Part shown: piece by piece, positions 59,236-64,000 of the stretch
Position numbering within the stretch: the first letter of the stretch is position 1
Layout of the letters: every line of letters starts with the position of its first letter
Assembly (NCBI GenBank): GCA_947683625.1
Contig: CANTUR010000651.1
Coordinates: 372,001 to 436,000, forward strand
From: Mallotus nudiflorus
Taxonomy: Eukaryota > Streptophyta > Magnoliopsida > Malpighiales > Euphorbiaceae
DNA length: 64,000 nt
Direction of reading: 5' to 3'
Program-made: the position numbers and the translations under genes
The notes under the pieces: model-generated
Told to the model about the DNA's origin: nothing
The model's database searches: none
What the model saw: the letters and a program-made list of their open reading frames with translations, nothing else

Positions 59236-61389
59236 CTCCTTGAGATTTTTCTTGGATACTCCAAGCAATGATCTTATGAATTCGAACTTTGCCCTAGGTA
59301 AAGCTTTTGTCAAAATATTAGTCTGCTGCTCCTTAATTCTGCAATGAACTAAATTAATTTCACCAGACTTCTTTGCATTTCTCAGAGCATAGAACCTAAC
59401 ATTGATATGCATTATTCGTCCATGTTGAATGGGATTTTTGGCCTTGGAAATAGCAAACTTATTGTCCAAAAAGATGACTGAAGCTTCCTTTGGATGCATG
59501 CCTAGGTCTGAAAGGATTTTTTTGAGCCAAATCACTTGGTTTGTAGCAGAGGCTGCTAAGACATATTCAACTTCAGCTGTAGACTGAGCCACTGTCTTGT
59601 TTCTTTGAATTCCAGGAAAAAACACCAAAACCAAAAGAGAAAACATAACCTGAAGTACTCTTACAATCATCAACACATCCAGCCCAATCATTATCTATAA
59701 AACTAATAAATGCCATATTTTTAACTCTTCTATACCATTTTCCCATATCAATTGTTCCTTTAATATATCGCAACACTCTCTTAGCTACACCAAAGTGCCT
59801 TTGACTTGGATTTTGCATATATCTTGATAGTAAACTAGCAAAGAAAATCACATCTGGTCTTGAAGCTATCAAGTACAACAAACTTCCAATAAGACTTCTA
59901 TATAAACTAGCATCTGCCTTTGCTTCTCTATCATTCTTCATTAGCTTCTCATTCAACACAAGAGGAGTAGCAACTAATTTGCATTTTGCAAGTTTAAATT
60001 TCTTTAGCAAAGCAATTGCATATTGCTTTTGAGAAAAAAATGCCTTCTGAAGTTTGAGTTATCTCCAAACCCAAAAAATACTTCATTCCTCCCAAATCAG
60101 ACACGTTAAATTCTTTTATCATCTCCAGTTTGAATTTTTTCACAGCAGAAGAATCTTCACCTATAATCATCAAATCATCAACATACAAAGAAACAACAAC
60201 CAGCTTTCCATTTTCTAGCATCTTTAGATACAAAGTAGGTTCATTATCACTTCTCTTGAACCCCTGATTTTCTAAGTGAGAATCTATCCGACTATACTAG
60301 GCTTTAGGCACTTGTTTTAAACCATAAAGTGCTTTTCTCAATTTATAGACTTTATCCTCCACTCCTAGAATAAAAAAGCCTTCTGGTTGCTCAACAAAGA
60401 TATCTTCTTCAAGAAATCCATTTAAGAAAGCTAACTTCACATCTAAATGGAAGATTTTCCATTTAAATCGAGCAGCAAGTGCCACCAGCATCCTTACTAT
60501 TTCATGCCTTGCAACTGGTGAAAAAGTCTCACCAAAATCCACTCCAGGGAGCAGTGCATACCCTTTAACCATTAATTGAGCTTTATGCTTAAAAATAGTC
60601 CCATTGGGGTTAAGTTTTGTTCTATACACCCATTTAACCCCTATAACATTCTTATTTTTATGCTTGCTTATAAGAAACCAAGTTTCATTCTTATCTATCA
60701 TAGCCAACTCCTCATTTATTACATCATTCCAAACCTCTTGTTGAGCTACTTTTGCATAGTAAAATGGCTCTTTAATAGTAGCATTACACCTTTTATAAAC
60801 ACCTGTAAGAGACTTTCTTTTCAAAATAGGTGAACCAGTAGTTGGATCCTCATAATCAAATTCTTCATTTTGACTTGAAGAACTTAAAGACAAGTTAGAA
60901 GTGCTGACTTGTTAAGATGTAGCCTATTTCTTCACAACTAAATTATTTTTCGAATCCTAATAGTTGTCTTCATCAATTTGCAAATCCATGCTTAACATCA
61001 CCTTCTTACTTTACACATTATACACTTTGTACCCTTTAATTAGAGTACCATATCCTAAAAAAACACAAACTTCAGCTTTATCGTCTAATTTGCTTCTTTT
61101 TACATCAAGTATATGAATGTAACATATTGACCCAAAAATTCTCAATTACTTTGCAGAAGGTTTATGACCAGACCAAGCTTTAAGAGGAGTTTTTCCATCC
61201 ATAGCTATAGTGGGTAATCTATTCATCAAATACAAGGCAGTATGAACAGCTTCTGCCCAAAAACATTTAGGCATTTTCTTCTCAACTAACATACTTTTTG
61301 CCATCTCCATAATTGTTCTATTCTTTCTCTCTGATACTTCATTTTTCTTAGGAGTATAACTCACGGTAAGCTGATATTGAATCCCCAAG
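59236..61389 (-). pseudogene. Copia pol (integrase end, RT, RNase H), decayed and interrupted
   Basis: On the minus strand the integrase end is at 61,389-61,146 (SYTPKKNEVSERKNRTIMEM, WAEAVHTALYLMNRLPT). RT is at 60,893-60,297 (ETWFLISKHKNKNVIGVKWV, KLNPNGTIFKHKAQLMVKGY, VDFGETFSPVARHE, HLDVKLAFLNG, LYGLKQVPKA) and 60,233-59,994, with an intact LYVDDLMIIG box. RNase H is at 60,010-59,230 (RPDVIFFASLLSRYM, YVLAASATNQVIWLKKILSD, ILTKALPRAKFE). Stops and shifts divide it. The upstream part is cut by the LTR starting at 61,390. It is less damaged than the other copia copies. Confidence 0.92.
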
Positions 61390-63442
61390 TGTAGGCGGCG
61401 GGGTTTAGCGCGCACCCCAGTGTTTGACGACCATAGCACTGTGTGGGCTCGAGGCCTACTAAGAAATACAATATAGGTCATGGGCCTATTCGGAGATGGA
61501 GTCACTGTCCGGATAAAAGTCGGGACACACTTTACAGCAACTAGATCCCACGGAGGTTCCCAGAAGCCGTCATCAGAGATCGGGCTTGGAAATTGGGTAT
61601 GAGCGTTTGAATGCTCACCCAACCTTGCGGTTGGCTTCTGTTTGTGTTTTACATTTTATTACCATTTAATTATTTAATTATTTCCTCATTTACCACTTGT
61701 AATGAAATTACCTTAGAATAATTGCCGAATTTTATAATTAAGTCCGAGTTTGCACATTAGTCCAATTTCATGCCCTTAAATCCCTACATTAAAAAAAATG
61801 CAGTAAATAAAATAAATAATAATTTAAAACCATACATTCAAAATTAAAAGGGGAAGGGATTAAGGATTACAACACTTTTTAACTAAATAAACTAATAATA
61901 TACAAAAAATAAACCAAACATATACCGAAAGTAAACTATTAAAATAACATAAAGACGACAATATACAAAGGATAAATAGTAAAAGTGATTGCTTGATGAC
62001 AGAAATTATCAAGTAATTCCTGCAAATATCACATGGTTAGCCTTTCTTTTTATAAAAAATGGAATCACGTATAACGACATTTACAAAGAGGTCCTATAAA
62101 GAGGTTGTCACATTATAAGTTAAAGAAAGTATCGAACAATCAAGATAATCACCACTATGCAATCATATAGACATGTTTAGGATCAAAGGAGGACACATTA
62201 AAGCAGATGTCACAATAGAAAAAAAACAAAACAAAGTAGAAAGTAGACTAATCCTGCTAATGAGGCGGTCGCTTCACTGATGAGGCGACGCCTCATCAAC
62301 ATAGCTCTTGCAATCTCGAGACAAAACTGGCAACATGCACATAAAAGGTAAGCTCTCTGAGGGCCTGTCAGTGGGGCGATCACCTCATTGATGAGGTGAT
62401 CGTCTCATTAAAATGGGACGACGCCTCTGTGAAGAGGCGTCGCCTGACCACCAGGCCGACTCTGACTTCCAAGACGTGCAAACTTCTATTCTAAGCAACC
62501 AAAACATGTATATACACACTTTACACTCATCATACTACAACTACATACGTAAATATTCAAAGATCCATCAATAAAATGAGATGTCAAGCACATGCACTAG
62601 AGATAAACCTAGATTATGCTAAAGACTCAGTTACACACACAAGCACATACAAAATGATGAACATATCAAGTTTTAAAGTGCAGATTTCATACCAAAATGA
62701 GAGGCCCTTAGAGCTACTTTGATTGAGGTCCTTGCTAGGATGTGGTATCTCTCCTTAACACAAGTATCTTCCTTTCTCTCCTATAGGAAAGTGGACCTCC
62801 TCTCTTCAAAACTTCCTCCCCTTCTTTAGGACATTTTCTTTTCTTCCTTTCCTTCTTTTTCCTCTCTTTTCCTAGAGCTTTTTCCTTTTTTAGAGCTCTC
62901 CCATTTTTTTCTCACCAACCTCCCTTTCCTTTTCTCTCTCTTTTTCCTTTTATCCCTTAGCTTCTCATGTCCCTAAGCTTCCTAGCCCATCATGAGCTCT
63001 CTTAGCCTTTTTTCTTTTTTCAAAAGTCTTTTCCTCATGCAAGAAGAAAGTCTGAAGAGTAGGGCCCGCGCCACTTGATTGTCATGATTGCAGCTGCATT
63101 AAATGTCGCTGCAAGTGGGCTGCCAGAGGGGCGGTGCCTCATCGGTGAGGCGATCGCCTCATTGGCAGCTGCAAAAGAGGTGATCTCCTCATTACACCAA
63201 GGCGGTGCCCTTTTGGCCTGGGCCTGCTTTGGGCCGAGCGGGCTTGGGCCAAACTTGGGTAGTTGGGCTCGATTTTGGGTTTTCTAGGCTTTGGATTTTA
63301 AAGTCCACTTTCCACTTAGAGATTCAAGCTTCATCCTCATCTCCAAGTTCACATTCTCATCATTGGGCTTGACAGTGGGCCGGTCAAACTGAGCAACCCT
63401 AATTCATCCCCTAACATGGGCTGACTGAATCGGGTGTCTACA
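61390..63442 (+). mobile_element. LTR of an LTR retrotransposon inserted in copia pol
   Basis: It starts TGTAGGCGGCGGGG and ends GGGTGTCTACA (inverted TGTAG/CTACA ends). It is 2,053 bases and homologous to the solo LTR at 13,853-15,847. It contains GC-rich palindromes (62,279-62,297; 62,419-62,442; 63,146-63,161). Internal-type sequence continues past 63,442, so this is probably the 5' LTR of a longer element. The left flank is CCAAG or similar; the matching right target copy is outside the window. The 70-codon frame at 63,075 crosses the palindromes and is not supported. Confidence 0.87.
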
Positions 63443-64000
63443 GTTTGCCCCTTGATTTTTTGAAAAATCAAATTCATGCAATGATTATTTTTCAAAAAAT
63501 CACATGCACAACAACAAATAAACAATAAGATAAGAAATGTACTTAACTCTCGGGTCTCGAGAGATGAATTCTTTAATTCATGAAATATGACCGTGATCCT
63601 CGGGTTTTCCTGCCCCAATTAGCCACTCATTAATATTTGATAGAGATATTTGAAAATTGCTAACCTCGGGTTTTCCTGGCCCGACCCTTACAACATTGGA
63701 ATTCGATTCTTGGGTTTTCTTGGCCCAGTCTTCGTAACACTGAAACTTGATTCTCGAGTTTTCTTGGCCTGATCACTATTAGGGATATGGTTTTCGGATT
63801 TTCTTGGTCTGATTATCACTCCTTTGGGGACATAGACTTTCGGGTCGTCCTGGCCCAGTTGTCCTTCACTTCCGACTTCGGAGATACTACCTGAATAGTC
63901 ATCTCGATCCTCTGAGCTTCTGGGATTCAAACCCAAACAGCCCTGTCTTTAAGCTTCGGGGATTTGAGCCTGAATAGCCCTATCTTTGAGCTTCAGGGAT
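63443..64000 (+). mobile_element. Internal region of the same LTR element (start), tandem repeats
   Basis: GTTTGCCCCTTG follows the LTR end where a primer site would lie, but it does not match tRNA-iMet and I cannot name the tRNA. From about 63,590 diverged repeats of a phrase like CTCGGGTTTTCCTGGCCCGA recur (about 63,597; 63,666; 63,709; 63,752; 63,792; 63,839), about 43-69 bases apart. A second repeat type, GAGCTTCGGGGATTTGAGCC, begins near 63,910. No protein-coding region is seen before the window ends. Confidence 0.7.

Noticed and set aside
62376..63170. GAGGCG palindromes as a CRISPR array
   Set aside because: Repeats are short, irregularly spaced, of varying sequence and inside a plant LTR; there are no uniform repeats and spacers and no cas genes.
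63075..63287. 70-codon frame with Ala/Gly-rich product
   Set aside because: It runs through GC-rich palindromes in an LTR and has no family resemblance.
1..64000. tRNA, rRNA or other structured RNA genes
   Set aside because: I saw no cloverleaf-compatible tRNA with A and B boxes and no rRNA; the tRNA-like matches are retrotransposon primer sites.

Overview
This is a plant nuclear window, almost certainly from a eudicot. It is strongly AT-rich, has spliced genes with GT-AG introns and no operons or ribosome binding sites, and most of its length is Ty3/gypsy and Ty1/copia LTR retrotransposons. The species cannot be named from the sequence alone.

Region 1 (1-26,140) is a stack of nested retrotransposons. 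A plus-strand gypsy element (1-3,737: LTR, primer site, gag, protease, partial reverse transcriptase) ends abruptly. Next to it lies a decayed minus-strand gypsy element (3,911-22,358) with both LTRs, a perfect tRNA-iMet primer site, gag, protease, RT, RNase H, integrase and a chromodomain-like tail. It is interrupted by two solo LTRs (7,936-11,214, target duplication CTATT/CTATC; 12,584-17,365, target duplication GGAGA). The second is itself interrupted by a third solo LTR (13,853-15,847, target duplication GGTAC). The stack abuts a minus-strand copia remnant that carries a further solo LTR (23,168-26,001, TAATC/TAATT).

Region 2 (26,140-46,113) is the gene-bearing part. It holds an intact nine-exon class III alcohol dehydrogenase / S-nitrosoglutathione reductase gene (30,819-34,294). 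A tandem duplication of about 5.6 kb (units 32,421-38,098 and 38,099-43,660) starts inside intron 4 of that gene and carries its 3' half plus a neighbouring BAHD acyltransferase gene. The extra reductase half is a pseudogene. Both BAHD copies are broken, by different lesions. A pentatricopeptide-repeat scrap and a copia gag scrap follow.

Region 3 (46,114-54,540) is another retrotransposon block: a shortened plus-strand solo LTR, then a plus-strand copia element split by a minus-strand solo LTR with a perfect GCTAA target duplication.

Region 4 (54,541-58,900) holds a TMK-type leucine-rich-repeat receptor kinase gene with one frameshift (55,156-57,778) and a convergent ammonium-transporter (AMT1) pseudogene fragment (58,216-58,872).

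Region 5 (58,918-64,000) is a minus-strand copia element cut by a plus-strand LTR retrotransposon that runs out of the window and belongs to the same family as the innermost solo LTR of region 1.

I found no convincing new gene system. The least expected signal is a hairpin plus 8-bp palindrome at fixed spacing in seven gypsy LTR copies. Its stem bases differ between subfamilies but stay complementary. A second LTR family carries clusters of GC-rich GAGGCG-type palindromes in otherwise AT-rich DNA.
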